64,000 nucleotides of DNA from Paracoccaceae bacterium (GTDB lineage Bacteria > Pseudomonadota > Alphaproteobacteria > Rhodobacterales > Rhodobacteraceae): NCBI GenBank assembly GCA_024742455.1, contig JANSYL010000009.1, positions 1 through 64,000 of the forward strand, given 5' to 3'. Positions 44,096 to 53,291 of this stretch are shown piece after piece. The first letter of the stretch is position 1, and every line of letters begins with the position of its first letter. Below the pieces are notes generated by a model that made no database searches, was not told the origin of the DNA, and was given only the letters and a program-made list of their open reading frames with translations. A program made the position numbers and the translations under genes.

Positions 44096-45054
44096 GCGGC
44101 AAGGCCCTTGGACCCGAGGTCGAGGTATTTGCGCCGCCGCGCCGCGATCAGGTCGGCGCGGCTCGCCTCCTTCAGCGGGGCAAGCATCGAGGCGATGGCC
44201 TTGCCCACATCATGGATCGCGGCCTCGCGGTCGCGCTGCGCGCCGCCCAGCGGTTCGGCCACCACCAGATCGCAGACGCCAAGTTTCATCAGGTCCTGCG
44301 CCGTCAGGCGCAGCGCCTCGGCCGCCTCGCGCATCTTTTCGGCATCCTTCCACAGGATCGAGGCGCAGCCTTCCGGGCTGATCACCGAATAGATCGAGTG
44401 TTCCAGCATCGCCAGCCGGTCGGCGGTGGCAAAGGCCACCGCGCCGCCCGATCCGCCTTCGCCGATGATGACCGAGATCAGCGGCACCCCGATCTGCAGG
44501 CATTTCTCGGTCGACCGGGCGATGGCCTCGGACTGCCCGCGTTCCTCGGCCCCCTTGCCCGGGTAGGCGCCGGGCGTGTCGACCAGGGTGATGACCGGCA
44601 GGCCGAACCGGTCGGCGATCTCCATCAGGCGCACCGCCTTGCGGTAGCCTTCGGGCCGCGCCATGCCGAAATTGCGTTCGATCCGCGTTTTCGTATCATG
44701 GCCCTTTTCATGGCCGATCACCATCACCGGCTGGTCATGAAACCGCGCCAGCCCGCCCATCACGGCATGGTCATCGGCGAAGTTCCGGTCCCCGGCGAGC
44801 GGCGTGTATTCGGTGAACAGCGCCTCGATATAGTCGCGGCAATGGGGCCGGTCGGGGTGGCGGGCGACCTGACATTTCCGCCAGGGCGTGAGATTGCGGT
44901 AAAGCTCGCGCAGCATCTCGGCGGCTTTCTGGTCCAGCGCCGCCGCCTCGGCCTCGACATCCATTTCTTCGTTGCGGCGTGCCAGCGCTCGCAATTCCTC
45001 GGCCTTGCCTTCGATCTCGGCCAGGGGTTTTTCGAAGTCGAGATAATTCATCAT
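44092..45054 (-). CDS. accA: Acetyl-CoA carboxylase carboxyltransferase subunit alpha
   Basis: 320 residues of AccA, which with AccD transfers the carboxyl group from biotin to acetyl-CoA to give malonyl-CoA. [20 protein letters not shown] is the N-terminus, [20 protein letters not shown] and [13 protein letters not shown] the carboxyltransferase signatures, and [15 protein letters not shown] the late block. Two consecutive ATGs occur (45052-45054 and 45049-45051); either may be used and no clear ribosome site is seen. It overlaps the CIA30 gene by 4 bases. Confidence 0.96.
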   Translation of the reverse strand: MMNYLDFEKPLAEIEGKAEELRALARRNEEMDVEAEAAALDQKAAEMLRELYRNLTPWRKCQVARHPDRPHCRDYIEALFTEYTPLAGDRNFADDHAVMGGLARFHDQPVMVIGHEKGHDTKTRIERNFGMARPEGYRKAVRLMEIADRFGLPVITLVDTPGAYPGKGAEERGQSEAIARSTEKCLQIGVPLISVIIGEGGSGGAVAFATADRLAMLEHSIYSVISPEGCASILWKDAEKMREAAEALRLTAQDLMKLGVCDLVVAEPLGGAQRDREAAIHDVGKAIASMLAPLKEASRADLIAARRRKYLDLGSKGLAA

Positions 45055-45158
45055 TGCGCGTACCGGTCCAGCCACGGGGTCTGGACGCCTATATGACGGC
45101 GCGTCGGCGGCGATGCAACTCGGCCCGTCCAGGGCCGCGCCCGCTGTGAGCGGCGCTG

Positions 45159-46331
45159 TCAGAGGCGTTGCCGGGGTGCGGTATCCTCGCGGTGGGCCAG
45201 CAGGCGGTCGGCCTTTACGAACAGGGCGTGGTGGCTGATCGGGCGCATCGCCTTGCGCGCCCCGGCCCGGCTGCGCCACGCCCGCCTGCGGACAGGGGGC
45301 CTTCCGGTCAGGGCGGCGATGGTGACATCCTCGCAGTCCGGCGCGCCCAACGGCACCACCCGCGCATCAACCCGCACCTGCACCGCGTCGCCATCGGGCA
45401 GCGCGATGGCGCGTTCGGCGATGATCCGGCGGGCCTCTGCGGCCAGATCGGCCGCGCGCGCCATCTCGTCGGCGGTCAGGGCGATGCCGATGCTCTGCTC
45501 GCCCGGCTTGACCAGCATGTCGCCATGCCGGACCAGCCCGGCCACCCGTCCGCGCAGCCCTTTCAGCACATGGCCCAGGATCGCCTGCCCCCAATGGGCC
45601 GACAACAGCGCCCCGTGGCGCAGCTCCAGCACCATCACCGCCCTGACCGGCGCAACGCGTCCGGTGGCGCTGGTCTCGGCGATGCGTCGGGCGAAACCGG
45701 GCACGGTATACAGCCCCGATGAGGGGTCGATCCTTGCATCGGCCTTCATGTCATCCTCGAGCTTCAGAATGATCCGTTCCCGTTCCAGCAGCGCGCCGAT
45801 GGCGGGTATGGCGACCAGGTAGGCGGCGGCCAGCGCCGGGGCCGCCTGGCTGAAGAACCACGCCGCGTGCGGCGCAGGTAGAAGCGCAGCGCCGGTCAGG
45901 CTTGCCGAGACGCAGACCGCCAATCCCAACAGATCGCGGAACCGGCGCCGGCCCAGATGCGCCGTCATCCGGTGCCAGATCAGGCCCGCCGCCCCGGCCA
46001 GCGCGATCCCCGTCATTCCCGCGATCATGCCGATGCCGCCGATGCCATAGCGCGCGCCCAGGGCCACGGTCATGCAGGCAACAAGCCCCGCGCGCCCCAG
46101 AAACGCCCCGGCCAACGCCACGGGCACCGCACGCAGGTCGATGATCAGCCCCTCGGCGGGTTCGATGGGCGCATGCATCTGCAACAGCGCCACGAAACCG
46201 AATAGCCCCCCAAGCACCACGGGGGCCAGTTTGGCACCGCCGAGACGGCGGCGCAGGATGCCATAGCTCCATGACAACAGGGCCAGCAACGCCAGCGAAC
46301 TGGCGAAATCGATCATCAGGTCGGTATCCAT
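45159..46331 (-). CDS. Membrane protein, 5TM LytS-like sensor with degenerate GGDEF domain
   Basis: 390 residues. Multiple N-terminal hydrophobic spans (about 6-175) with [20 protein letters not shown] and [18 protein letters not shown] match the 5TMR-LYT membrane sensor. A GGDEF-like domain follows: [12 protein letters not shown] replaces the usual D.LTGL.NR, and the signature loop reads [11 protein letters not shown], not RxGGDEF. The acidic metal ligands are lost, so diguanylate cyclase activity is unlikely. A C-terminal basic tail extends to 390. ATG 46331 is favoured; an upstream GTG at 46343 is possible. It is between accA and mcl1 on the same strand. Confidence 0.8.
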   Translation of the reverse strand: MDTDLMIDFASSLALLALLSWSYGILRRRLGGAKLAPVVLGGLFGFVALLQMHAPIEPAEGLIIDLRAVPVALAGAFLGRAGLVACMTVALGARYGIGGIGMIAGMTGIALAGAAGLIWHRMTAHLGRRRFRDLLGLAVCVSASLTGAALLPAPHAAWFFSQAAPALAAAYLVAIPAIGALLERERIILKLEDDMKADARIDPSSGLYTVPGFARRIAETSATGRVAPVRAVMVLELRHGALLSAHWGQAILGHVLKGLRGRVAGLVRHGDMLVKPGEQSIGIALTADEMARAADLAAEARRIIAERAIALPDGDAVQVRVDARVVPLGAPDCEDVTIAALTGRPPVRRRAWRSRAGARKAMRPISHHALFVKADRLLAHREDTAPRQRL

Positions 46332-46400
46332 CGCACGCCCCACGCATAGCCCGGGGCACCGTCACCCGTGGCCCGTCAACGCGGGCTTAACGCGCGCCCG

Positions 46401-47366
46401 TCACTTGCCGCGATTTGCGATCATCTCCGCCTGCTTCACGATCACCTCGGCCTGCTTGATCGAGGCGATATCGACCAGCCGCCCTTTGTAGACGGCGGCG
46501 CCCTGTCCCGCGGCCTTGGCCTCTTCCATCGCGACGAGGATCTCGCGGGCCTCCGTCACCGCCGCCTCGGACGGGGTGAAGATCTCGTTGGCTAGTGCCA
46601 CCTGTTTCGGGTGGATCGCCCATTTGCCCACCATGCCCAGCGTCGCCGACCTGAGCGCCTGCGCGCGGAACCCGTCCTCGTCCGAGAAATCGCCGAACGG
46701 CCCGTCGACCGGCAGCACCCCATGGGTGCGGCAGGCCGCCACGATGGCCGCCTGTGCCCAGTGCCACGGGTCGGCCCAGTATTTCTGTCCGTCCCGGTGC
46801 ATGTAATAGTTTTCCTGCGTGCCCCCGATCCCGGTCGTCTGCATGCCCATCGAAGCCGCGAAATCGGCGGCGCCCAGGCTCATCGCCACCAGCCGGGGCG
46901 AGGCGGCGGCGATTTCCTCGACATGGGCGATACCCGCCGCGCTTTCGATGATCACCTCGAATTTCAGGGGCCTAGTGCGGCCCTTCGCGGCCTCGACCGA
47001 ACTGACCAGCGCATCCACGGCGTAGATGTCGGCGGCATTGCCCGCCTTGGGGATCATGATCTGGTCCAGCCGGTCGCCGGCCTGTTCCAGCAAATCCACC
47101 ACGTCGCGGTACCAGTAGGGGCTGTCGAGCCCGTTGATCCGCACGCTCAGGGTCTTGTCACCCCAATCCACGTCACCGATGGCCGCGATCACGTTCCTGC
47201 GCGCCTCGTCCTTGTCGTTCGGCGCCACCGAATCCTCGAGGTCCAGGTTGATCACATCCGCCGCCGACCCGGTCATTTTCTCGAACAGTTCCGGGCGCGA
47301 GCCGGGGCCGAACAACTGGCATCGGTTCGGGCGGGAAATGGGTTGGGGCTGCAGGCGGAAGCTCAT
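46401..47366 (-). CDS. mcl1: L-malyl-CoA/beta-methylmalyl-CoA lyase (Mcl1)
   Basis: 321 residues, very similar along its length to Rhodobacter Mcl1, a CitE-like TIM-barrel lyase. MSFRLQPQPISRPNRCQLFGPG is the expected start, INLDLEDSV carries acidic metal ligands, VIIESAAGIAHVEEI the catalytic barrel segment and GKWAIHPKQ the CoA-contacting block. It cleaves beta-methylmalyl-CoA to glyoxylate and propionyl-CoA in the ethylmalonyl-CoA pathway. This fits phaA-phaB, whose products feed that pathway. ATG 47366 is the family start; the long upstream frame is rejected. Confidence 0.95.
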   Translation of the reverse strand: MSFRLQPQPISRPNRCQLFGPGSRPELFEKMTGSAADVINLDLEDSVAPNDKDEARRNVIAAIGDVDWGDKTLSVRINGLDSPYWYRDVVDLLEQAGDRLDQIMIPKAGNAADIYAVDALVSSVEAAKGRTRPLKFEVIIESAAGIAHVEEIAAASPRLVAMSLGAADFAASMGMQTTGIGGTQENYYMHRDGQKYWADPWHWAQAAIVAACRTHGVLPVDGPFGDFSDEDGFRAQALRSATLGMVGKWAIHPKQVALANEIFTPSEAAVTEAREILVAMEEAKAAGQGAAVYKGRLVDIASIKQAEVIVKQAEMIANRGK

Positions 47367-47573
47367 GACCGGGGTCCTTTTCGATCCGTGGGGCGCGGGC
47401 GGGCGCGCAAGGATATGTCGCTGTTGTCGGCGCTGCGGATAGTTTGTTGCCCGGGGGCGCGCAAGGCCCGCCCGGCGCCGTCCCGCCCCAAAACCGGTGC
47501 AACCCGGGCACAATCACGCTATTGCGCGCACCGCTTCTTGTTGAAGGGCCGGGCGCGGTCTACATCGCGCCCC

Positions 47574-48377
47574 ATGCGACAGTATCTGCCATTCCTGAAA
47601 CAAGACCCGCTGGTGCCGGTGATCCGGATGTCCGGTGCCATCGCCGCATCGCCCCGCACGGGTGCGCTCAGTGACCAGATTCTCGCGCCCGCCATCGAAA
47701 AGGCGTTCAGGCGCGGCAAACCCGTCGCCGTGGCGCTGTCCATCAACTCGCCCGGCGGCAGCCCCGCCCAATCCTCGCTGATCGCCGCGCGCATCCGCCG
47801 CCTGGCCGAGGAAAAGAACCTTCCGGTCCATGCCTTTGTCGAAGACGTCGCGGCCTCGGGCGGGTACTGGCTGGCCTGTGCGGCCGATCACATCTGGGTG
47901 GACGACAATTCCATCACCGGCTCGATCGGGGTCATCTCGGCCGGCTTCGGCCTCCACCGGGCGATCAAGAATCTCGGCATCGAACGCCGCGTCTATACCG
48001 CGGGCGAAAGCAAATCGACGCTCGACCCGTTCCGCCCGGAAAACCCCGAGGACGTGGCGCGGATCAAGGCGATCCAGGGCCAGATCCACCAGGCCTTCAT
48101 CAATCACGTCAAAACCCGCCGGGGCGACCGGCTGAGCGCCGGCACCGACCTGTTTACAGGTGAATTCTGGGTCGGGCAGACCGGGGTCGACCTCGGCCTT
48201 GCGGACGGGGTCGCGCATCTGGTGCCAAAGATGAAGGAACTTTACGGCGACAAGGTCCGCTTTGCCCCCATCGGCCCGCGCCGTGGCCTGCTGCAACGTT
48301 TCGGCGCGCAGGTTCTGGCTGATCTGGGGGGCGGCGTAGAAGACCGCGCGCTCTGGGCGCGCTACGGGTTGTCGTGA
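47574..48377 (+). CDS. S49 family (SppA-like) serine peptidase, short form
   Basis: 267 residues with one SppA peptidase domain. The catalytic Ser is in VAASGGYWLACAAD and the general-base Lys in AGESKSTLDPF, with SINSPGGSPAQ and GSIGVIS as the flanking ClpP/SppA-fold motifs. There is no clear signal or membrane span, so it is a short form, like the alphaproteobacterial small SppA/SohB-like proteins. The longer frame upstream belongs to the opposite strand of mcl1. Its stop overlaps the start of the 60-residue membrane gene. Confidence 0.9.
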   Translation: MRQYLPFLKQDPLVPVIRMSGAIAASPRTGALSDQILAPAIEKAFRRGKPVAVALSINSPGGSPAQSSLIAARIRRLAEEKNLPVHAFVEDVAASGGYWLACAADHIWVDDNSITGSIGVISAGFGLHRAIKNLGIERRVYTAGESKSTLDPFRPENPEDVARIKAIQGQIHQAFINHVKTRRGDRLSAGTDLFTGEFWVGQTGVDLGLADGVAHLVPKMKELYGDKVRFAPIGPRRGLLQRFGAQVLADLGGGVEDRALWARYGLS

Positions 48378-48559
48378 TGCTGAACATCGTCCTTCTCTTC
48401 CTGATCTTCATCGCCATCGTCGCCGTATTCGGCCGGTTCCGGTCCGGCCCGCGCATCACCCGCCGCGATGGCGGTCTGAAGAAACCGCGCATCTGCCCCG
48501 AATGCGGGCGCTACAACCTGCAAGGCGGCCCCTGCCGCGACTGCTCGAGCAACCGGTAA
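48377..48559 (+). CDS. Small membrane protein with C-terminal zinc-ribbon-like motif
   Basis: 60 residues, not recognised as a named family. One N-terminal hydrophobic span (MLNIVLLFLIFIAIVAVFGRF) is followed by a basic segment and ICPECGRYNLQGGPCRDCSS, two CxxC pairs fitting a small zinc ribbon on the cytoplasmic side. ATG 48377 overlaps the last base of the peptidase TGA; an alternative GTG start is at 48374. Coupling to an S49 peptidase suggests an accessory or adaptor role, inferred only from position. Confidence 0.72.
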   Translation: MLNIVLLFLIFIAIVAVFGRFRSGPRITRRDGGLKKPRICPECGRYNLQGGPCRDCSSNR

Positions 48560-48569
48560 GGCCCTCCCC

Positions 48570-49517
48570 TTGATCACCGAATTCGCCTTTGCGGGGCTCG
48601 GCCTCCTGATCCTGCTGCTTGCGGGCGACGTGCTGGTGAAAGGCGCGGTCAACCTCAGCCTGCGCCTGGGCATCCCCGCGCTGATCGTCAGCCTGACGGT
48701 GGTGGCCTTCGGCACGTCCGCACCGGAACTGCTGATATCGGTCAAGGCGATCCTCGATGGCGTGCCGGGCCTGGCACTGGGTAATGTGGTCGGGTCGAAC
48801 ACCGCCAATATCCTGCTGGTTCTCGGCGTGCCTGCCCTGATCTCGGGTCTCGCGGCGGCCAGCGACACCCGAAAGTCGTTCCTCGCGATGATCGCGGGCA
48901 CGCTGGTGTTCATCGTGCTGGCGTTCCTCGGGCCCTTCACCTGGTGGCACGGGCTGATCCTGCTGGCGATCCTGGCGTTCATCCTCGTGGATGCGGCCCG
49001 GCAGGCCAATGCACACCGTCAATCCGCCGAAGACGCGGGCGCCCCCGAGATCGAGGAAGCCGATCCCGACATGCCGTGGTGGAAGATCGGCGTCTTCCTC
49101 GGCCTCGGGCTTGTCGGCCTGCCGCTCGGCGCCGACCTTCTGGTCGACAGTTCCGTGGCCATCGCGCAGGCCTATGGCGTCAGTGATACCGTGATCGGCC
49201 TGACCCTTGTGGCCATCGGCACCTCGCTGCCGGAACTGGCCACCACCGTCATGGCCGCGCTGCGCCGCCATACCGATGTGGCGCTCGGCAACGTGATCGG
49301 GTCGAACATGTTCAACCTTCTGGGCATCATCGGCGTCGCCGCGCTGGTCGGGCCGATCCCGGTCGATCCCGAAATCCTGCGCTTCGATCTGTGGGTGATG
49401 CTGGCCGCCTCGCTGATCCTGATCCCCTTCGTGTTCTGGCGCTGGCGGATGGGGCGGCGGGTTGGCGTGGCGTTTTCGGCGCTCTACATCGCGTATCTCC
49501 TGATCGTCCTGAACTGA
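48570..49517 (+). CDS. Ca2+/Na+ antiporter, YrbG/CaCA family
   Basis: 315 residues with about ten hydrophobic spans in two inverted halves. Each half has the CaCA alpha-repeat: GTSAPELLISVKAI...NVVGSNTANILLVLG and GTSLPELATTVMAAL...NVIGSNMFNLLGIIG. These carry the acidic and polar ion ligands for Ca2+/Na+ exchange. A polar cytoplasmic loop (about 145-165) joins the halves. Start is TTG at 48570, 10 bases after the previous stop, with a weak ribosome site; the family N-terminus fits. It forms an apparent plus-strand run from the S49 gene to the SDR gene. Confidence 0.92.
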   Translation: MITEFAFAGLGLLILLLAGDVLVKGAVNLSLRLGIPALIVSLTVVAFGTSAPELLISVKAILDGVPGLALGNVVGSNTANILLVLGVPALISGLAAASDTRKSFLAMIAGTLVFIVLAFLGPFTWWHGLILLAILAFILVDAARQANAHRQSAEDAGAPEIEEADPDMPWWKIGVFLGLGLVGLPLGADLLVDSSVAIAQAYGVSDTVIGLTLVAIGTSLPELATTVMAALRRHTDVALGNVIGSNMFNLLGIIGVAALVGPIPVDPEILRFDLWVMLAASLILIPFVFWRWRMGRRVGVAFSALYIAYLLIVLN

Positions 49518-49529
49518 GGAGGGCGCCTC

Positions 49530-50306
49530 ATGCCCGCATTGGTCACCGGAGCCGCCAAGCGCCTCGGCCGCGCCATGGCGCTCGACCTGGCCGCGCAAGG
49601 CCATGATGTCGCCGTCCACTATGCCGGCAGCGCCGACGCCGCCGAGGCCACCGCCGCCGACATCCGCGCGCTCGGTGTCCGGGCCGTCACCCTGCAGGCC
49701 GACCTGCTGGATGATGCCGCCACCTCCGCGCTGCTGCCCGCCGCAGCGGAGGCGCTTGGTGGCCCCGTCACCGTGCTGATCAACAACGCTTCGATCTTCG
49801 AATATGACACGATCGAAACCGCTACCCGCACCAGTTGGGACCGGCACATGCAGTCGAACCTCCGCGCGCCCTTCCTTCTGACCCAGGCGATGGCCGCGCA
49901 GGGGCTGGAACCGGCCGCGGACGAAAATGGCGAACCACAGGCCACCGGCCTGATCGTCAACATGATCGACCAGCGGGTGCACAAGCTGACGCCTGAATTC
50001 ATGACCTACACGCTGGCCAAGATGGGCCTCTGGGCCTTTACCCGCACCGCCGCGCAGGCGCTGGCCCCCGCGATCCGTGTCAACGCCATCGGCCCCGGCC
50101 CCACGATGCAGGGTGCACGCCAGTCCGCCGACCATTTCGCGGCCCAGCGCGCGGCCACGGTTCTGCAGCGTGGTGCCGACCCCGAAGGCATCACCGCCGC
50201 CCTGCGCTATTTCCTCGATGCGCGCGCGGTGACGGGGCAGCTGATTTGCGTCGATGGCGGTCAGCACCTGGCCTGGCAGACCCCGGACGTTCTGGGCGTG
50301 GAATAG
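49530..50306 (+). CDS. Pteridine-reductase-like short-chain dehydrogenase (FolM type)
   Basis: 258 residues of the SDR family. The cofactor loop TGAAKRLGRAMA has the Arg-Leu-Gly of pteridine reductases rather than the common Gly-Ile-Gly. NNASIFEYD follows, the usual catalytic Ser position reads NMIDQRV (Asp as in PTR1-type enzymes), and Tyr/Lys are in YTLAKM. NADPH-dependent pterin or dihydrofolate reduction is the likely activity (FolM/PTR1 class). GAGGAGGG precedes the ATG. A 297-base AT-rich gap follows before uvrC. Confidence 0.85.
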   Translation: MPALVTGAAKRLGRAMALDLAAQGHDVAVHYAGSADAAEATAADIRALGVRAVTLQADLLDDAATSALLPAAAEALGGPVTVLINNASIFEYDTIETATRTSWDRHMQSNLRAPFLLTQAMAAQGLEPAADENGEPQATGLIVNMIDQRVHKLTPEFMTYTLAKMGLWAFTRTAAQALAPAIRVNAIGPGPTMQGARQSADHFAAQRAATVLQRGADPEGITAALRYFLDARAVTGQLICVDGGQHLAWQTPDVLGVE

Positions 50307-50603
50307 GGCGCCCGGCGCATGGAAACCTTACTTGTCCACCGAAAACCCGCATGTAACGCGCAGGTTAACGTTTCGTAACAGCCCTGCAATGCGCCGACAT
50401 ATTGCAAAAATAATGTTTCTAATCAATAACTTGCGGAAAAGCCTAAAAATCGTGCAAAACCCAGAACCGTGCCGAAAACAAAGAAAAATTCCCGATGCCC
50501 AAGATTTATCCGAAAGCTTATCCACAGAAGCGGTGGAAAGCCGACCCCTTGTCAGGGCGCACGTTTCGGTGCAGCCGAAAATGGAATCGCAACCGTCAAT
50601 TGA
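50307..50603. other. AT-rich intergenic region, no gene supported
   Basis: A 297-base gap between two plus-strand genes. It is strongly AT-rich from about 50400 to 50525, unlike its GC-rich surroundings, with several A runs (gcaaaaataat, cctaaaaat, aacaaagaaaaatt). It holds the palindromic GTTAAC (50364-50369) followed by GTAAC, and a DnaA box. Short frames crossing it are not convincing. It must carry the uvrC promoter and leader. Confidence 0.7.
50518..50526 (+). promoter_or_regulatory. Perfect DnaA box (TTATCCACA)
   Basis: TTATCCACA is identical to the high-affinity E. coli R1-type DnaA box. It ends 77 bases before uvrC, in the AT-rich gap. A degenerate copy TTATCCGAA lies just upstream (about 50506-50514). 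A DnaA-regulated promoter or a titration site is possible; a full origin is not shown. Confidence 0.6.
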
Positions 50604-52475
50604 ATGATGTCAAACTCCGCTGACACTGACCCTCTGACAGGCCATGAGGTGATCCAGGGATACCTGAAATCCCTCGATAACAGCCCAGGCGTGTATCGCA
50701 TGCTCGATGCACAATCCCGGGTGCTCTACGTGGGCAAGGCGCGCGCACTGAAAAAGCGGGTGGCGAACTATGCCAACCCCTCCGGCCACTCGCCGCGCAT
50801 CGCCCGCATGATCCGCGACACCGCGTCGATGATGTTCCTGACAACACGCACGGAAACCGAGGCGTTGCTGCTGGAACAGAACCTGATCAAGCAGCTGAAA
50901 CCGAAATACAACGTGCTGCTGAGGGACGACAAATCCTTCCCCTACATCTTCATCTCGTCCGAACACGACTTTCCCCGGATCGAGAAACATCGCGGTGCCA
51001 AAACGCGCAAGGGGCGCTATTACGGCCCCTTCGCCAGCGCGGGCGCGGTCAACCGGACGTTGAACACACTGCAGAAGGTGTTCCTGCTGCGCTCCTGCTC
51101 GGACCGCGAGGTCGAGGCGGGCGACCGCCCCTGTCTCAACTACCACCTCAAACGCTGCGCCGGCCCCTGCGGCGGCAAGATCAGCAAGGAGGATTACGCC
51201 AGGCTGGTGCGCGCCGCCGATGATTTCCTGCAAGGCAAATCGACCGAGGCGCAGGGCGCGCTCAAGGTCGAGATGGAGGAAGCCGCGCAAGCGATGGAGT
51301 TCGAACGCGCCGCAGCCCTCCGCGACCGCATCCGCGCGCTGACACAGGTGCAGACCGCCCAGGGCATCAACCCCCGTGGCGTGGCCGAGGCGGATATCTT
51401 CGCACTGCACATGGAGGGCGGGCAGGCCTGCGTGCAGGTCTTCTTCATCCGCGCCAACCAGAACTGGGGCAACCGCGATTACTACCCCCGGGTCGGGCCG
51501 GACATCGAGGAACCCGAGGTGCTCGAGGCGTTTCTGGGTCAGTTCTACGACAACCGCGAACCCACGCGGCAGATCATCCTGTCCCACCCGCTGCCGAACC
51601 CCGACCTGATGGCCGACGCGCTGGGGCAAAAGATCGACCGCAAGGTCGACGTCCTCGTCCCCCAGCGCGGGGAAAAGGCCGAACTGATCGACAGCGCCTT
51701 GCGCAATGCCCGCGAAAGCCTCGCCCGCCGCATGGCCGAAAACCAGACGCAGGCGAAACTGCTGGCGGGGCTGGCCGAGGCCTTCGATCTCGACACGCCC
51801 CCGCGCCGGGTCGAGATCTACGACAACTCCCACATCCAGGGTGCCCATGCCGTGGGCGCGATGGTGGTGGCCGGGCCGGAAGGCTTCGAGAAAGGCCAGT
51901 ATCGCAAGTTCAACATCAGGGGCGATGACCTGACCCCCGGCGACGATTTCGGCATGATGCGCGAGGTTCTGACCCGCCGCTTCCAGCGCCTGCTCAAGGA
52001 AGACCCAGACCGGGAATCAGAGGCCTGGCCGGACCTTCTGCTGATCGACGGCGGCGCGGGGCAGGTGACCGCGACGCGCCAGATCATGGAAAGCCTCGGC
52101 ATCACTGATGTGCCGTTTGTCGGTGTCGCAAAGGGCATCGACCGTGACCAGGGGAAGGAGGAGTTTCACCGCCCCGACCGCAGCGCCATGGCCCTGAAAC
52201 GCAATGATCCCGTCCTCTACTTCATCCAGCGCCTGCGGGACGAGGCGCACCGCTACGCCATCGGCGCCCACCGCGCCAAACGCGCGAAGACCATCTCCGC
52301 CACCCCGCTCGACGACATCCCCGGCGTCGGCGCCACCCGCAAACGCTCGCTGCTGACCCATTTCGGCTCCGCCAAGGCCGTCAGCCGCGCCAACCTCGCC
52401 GACCTGAAGGCGGTGGACGGTGTCAGCGAGGCGATGGCGCAGAAGATCTACGACTATTTTCATGAGAAGGGGTGA
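50604..52475 (+). CDS. uvrC: Excinuclease ABC subunit C
   Basis: 623 residues, full-length UvrC, making the 3' and 5' incisions of nucleotide excision repair. The N-terminal GIY-YIG nuclease (SPGVYRML...VLYVGKARALKKRV) is followed by a Cys cluster, the UVR UvrB-binding domain (EEAAQAMEFERAAALRDRI, near 225), the RNase H-like nuclease (EIYDNSHIQGAHAVGAMV, LLIDGGAGQ) and C-terminal helix-hairpin-helix motifs (IPGVGATRKRSLL, VDGVSEAMAQKI). Two adjacent ATGs (50604 and 50607) start it. The spacer upstream holds a DnaA box. Confidence 0.97.
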   Translation: MMSNSADTDPLTGHEVIQGYLKSLDNSPGVYRMLDAQSRVLYVGKARALKKRVANYANPSGHSPRIARMIRDTASMMFLTTRTETEALLLEQNLIKQLKPKYNVLLRDDKSFPYIFISSEHDFPRIEKHRGAKTRKGRYYGPFASAGAVNRTLNTLQKVFLLRSCSDREVEAGDRPCLNYHLKRCAGPCGGKISKEDYARLVRAADDFLQGKSTEAQGALKVEMEEAAQAMEFERAAALRDRIRALTQVQTAQGINPRGVAEADIFALHMEGGQACVQVFFIRANQNWGNRDYYPRVGPDIEEPEVLEAFLGQFYDNREPTRQIILSHPLPNPDLMADALGQKIDRKVDVLVPQRGEKAELIDSALRNARESLARRMAENQTQAKLLAGLAEAFDLDTPPRRVEIYDNSHIQGAHAVGAMVVAGPEGFEKGQYRKFNIRGDDLTPGDDFGMMREVLTRRFQRLLKEDPDRESEAWPDLLLIDGGAGQVTATRQIMESLGITDVPFVGVAKGIDRDQGKEEFHRPDRSAMALKRNDPVLYFIQRLRDEAHRYAIGAHRAKRAKTISATPLDDIPGVGATRKRSLLTHFGSAKAVSRANLADLKAVDGVSEAMAQKIYDYFHEKG

Positions 52476-52583
52476 GGGGGGCAAGTACGGTGCCTTTAAG
52501 CCCGTAGGAACCTTTCGTGCTGACTTAAATCAAAGACCAGTATGGATGCTGGAACGCAAGATTTTTCCAGAATCCATTACTGA

Positions 52584-53171
52584 CTACGTCATGAAGTTCT
52601 TGGGGTTTTGGGGGTCGAGATCCCAGAAATTCTGATGCGCAATTTGGTAAATCAAATCAAACTCTTTCCACCCAAGCATAGGGGTCCTGTGAACTTTGTA
52701 TTTTCCGAGTTGTTCGGCTTTTTGATGTTTCTCTAAACGTCCATACGACCCGCTCAAGTCTCTGTCCGCCTTCGGAGCAGCATAGCGTCCTGACCAGTAA
52801 AGTACCTGTGTCATATAGGTTAGACGGTAAGAGTCCTCTTCCGAAAGCTTGGGGAGGTCAGCTTCAGACCAAAGCTCGTAGACATCATGTGTAAAACGTG
52901 GCGCTTCATTTTTTTTGAGACACAAAATAGCTTTTGATATGAGCTCTAATGAAATTGAAGCTTCACGCAAAAAGCTTTCATAAAGTGCATAGGCAGGATC
53001 GCCGCCGTATCCTGCTTCTGAGGCTAGATCACCGTATGAATTCTCCCTGATATGTGACAAGATATACGCAGACATTCGCGCGTTGGAGGCTTTTGCGTAG
53101 AAATGAAACGGTGCTTTTCTCCGCTTTTCCCAGATGCTTTCCAGTTCCTTCCAATTATCGTTCTCGGTCAT
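52584..53171 (-). CDS. AT-rich orphan gene, HEPN-like protein of unknown function
   Basis: 195 residues. It is visibly AT-rich against GC-rich neighbours and uses A/T-ending codons, a sign of recent transfer. The centre reads ASISLELISKAILCLKK...RFTHDVYELWSEADLPKL, then VLYWSGRYAAPK, matching the helical layout of HEPN proteins (Glu-Leu-x-x-Lys-x-x-Leu, then a Thr-His-Asp-like turn). No clear catalytic R-x4-6-H is present, so nuclease activity is not supported. ATG 53171 is preferred to a TTG at 53186. No antitoxin nucleotidyltransferase is adjacent. Confidence 0.65.
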   Translation of the reverse strand: MTENDNWKELESIWEKRRKAPFHFYAKASNARMSAYILSHIRENSYGDLASEAGYGGDPAYALYESFLREASISLELISKAILCLKKNEAPRFTHDVYELWSEADLPKLSEEDSYRLTYMTQVLYWSGRYAAPKADRDLSGSYGRLEKHQKAEQLGKYKVHRTPMLGWKEFDLIYQIAHQNFWDLDPQNPKNFMT

Positions 53172-53291
53172 TGAAATTCCAATCAATGCTCAAATAAATG
53201 GCTGCTTAAGGAAGCTGCAGACGCCAGATCCTAAGGCGTTCCCTCAGTTGTTTCATAAACGAGTGGCAGTAAAGCTCGCGACCCCCTCCCT

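Noticed and set aside
50307-50603. Chromosomal replication origin
   Set aside because: There is one perfect DnaA box only, no cluster of boxes and no typical origin gene neighbours, so it is kept as a regulatory candidate.
50254-50607. 117-codon plus frame through the AT-rich spacer before uvrC
   Set aside because: It starts inside the SDR gene, has no ribosome site and no domain, and its composition shifts midway.
52420-52635. 71-codon plus frame over the uvrC end and beyond
   Set aside because: It begins in a shadow frame of uvrC and runs into the AT-rich segment with no supporting start or similarity.
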